A program made the position numbers and the translations under genes. Positions 44,305 through 44,564 of a DNA stretch of 44,564 nucleotides are shown piece after piece. The DNA lies in IMG/VR virus record IMGVR_UViG_3300045243_000019, positions 1 through 44,564 of that record; one strand, 5' to 3'. The stretch is from a virus. Below the pieces are notes generated by a model, which had not been told where the DNA came from, made no database searches, and worked only from the letters and a program-made list of their open reading frames with translations. Positions within the stretch are counted from its first letter, which is position 1. Every line of letters begins with the position of its first letter.

Positions 44305-44564
44305 CGGAGTTCACCTATTCGCGTTATCTGGTCCCATGGCTATGCGGCTATGACGGACAAGCCCTGTTCCTTGATGCGGATATGGTCGTTAAGGGCGATA
44401 TCGCAGAGGTTTTCGCGGATTTTGATGGCGAAGTCGCCATGCAGATCCACCAGCCGCAGTTCGAGTGGGCATCGGCCATGCTCTACAACTGTGCTCGGTG
44501 CAGAGTCCTATCGCCCGAGTTTGTAGAGGACAAGCGCAACGTCCTGTTCGACTACCACTGGACT
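44118..44564 (+). CDS. GT8-like glycosyltransferase, N-terminal part (continues at base 2)
   Basis: ATG 44118 follows AAAGGA and opens a frame that runs off the right end and continues to 382 on the circle, 233 residues in all. It begins GKDDTGDCPAYPGSLRVFIG, YDPRQPIAYNVLQHSIVRHA: the strand FIGYDxRxxxAYxVLxxSI is typical of this family. FLDADM at residues 84-89 holds the DxD motif (D86, D88) for metal and nucleotide sugar. The substrate is unknown; with the TPR-glycosyltransferase and a methyltransferase it forms one cassette. Confidence 0.85.
   Translation, partial: MGKDDTGDCPAYPGSLRVFIGYDPRQPIAYNVLQHSIVRHASRPVSITPLILGQLPLKRRGLTEFTYSRYLVPWLCGYDGQALFLDADMVVKGDIAEVFADFDGEVAMQIHQPQFEWASAMLYNCARCRVLSPEFVEDKRNVLFDYHWT
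44438..44564. repeat. Right copy of the 127-bp terminal redundancy
   Basis: Identical to bases 1-127; see the left copy. Counting this stretch once gives a unique circle of 44437 bp. Confidence 0.95.

Overview
The window is one complete, circularly assembled genome of a temperate podovirus infecting a Gram-negative host, probably a proteobacterium. Its first 127 bases are identical to its last 127 (44438-44564), so the unique circle is 44437 bp and one glycosyltransferase gene runs across the ends. Gram-negative host: there is a nested Rz/Rz1 spanin pair, an M15 peptidase endolysin and lipobox proteins. Podovirus: there is a large portal, an SU10-type major capsid protein, an SU10/P22 gp4-type adaptor, a P22 gp10-like protein, three ejection-protein-like genes and no tape measure. 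Temperate: there is a tyrosine integrase, a small XRE repressor, a divergent Cro-like gene and an ERF annealing protein.

Layout. Late genes run rightward from 33250 through the origin of numbering to 20989: terminases, three beta-rich surface genes, portal, scaffold, capsid, then a terminator and a compact structured RNA. Next comes a glycan/methylation cassette (TPR-glycosyltransferase, GT8-like glycosyltransferase, methyltransferase). After it lie three tail-fibre/spike genes that share one N-terminal anchor peptide. The adaptor, gp10-like, needle-position, acetyltransferase-like and ejection genes follow in P22 order, then a beta-helix tail spike, lysis genes, a metallopeptidase-like protein, a metallophosphoesterase and two exported proteins. 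Three free-standing HNH endonuclease genes sit between late genes.

From 29182 leftward to 21098 is a dense early operon: first a basic protein in the lambda-N position, then small genes, ERF, an SSB-tailed protein, a DUF1364 protein, a DUF4224 protein and the integrase. Beyond an intergenic region with dyads lie about sixteen small accessory genes. Many were below 60 codons and are called here by reading overlapping start/stop junctions; at least five are membrane miniproteins.

The immunity region (29183-30003) has lambda-like topology: PL, repressor, divergent promoters, cro. An 11-bp motif occurs at both operator regions, with a 10-bp copy beyond cro. Rightward early transcription then meets three terminator-like hairpins and a roughly 180-nt highly structured region, followed by a PD-(D/E)XK protein, several small proteins, a zinc/HTH protein, a VRR-NUC-like protein and a Q-like late regulator. 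A palindrome-rich 70-bp gap separates that regulator from the late genes. No replication initiator, helicase or primase was recognised, and no tRNA gene or CRISPR array was seen.
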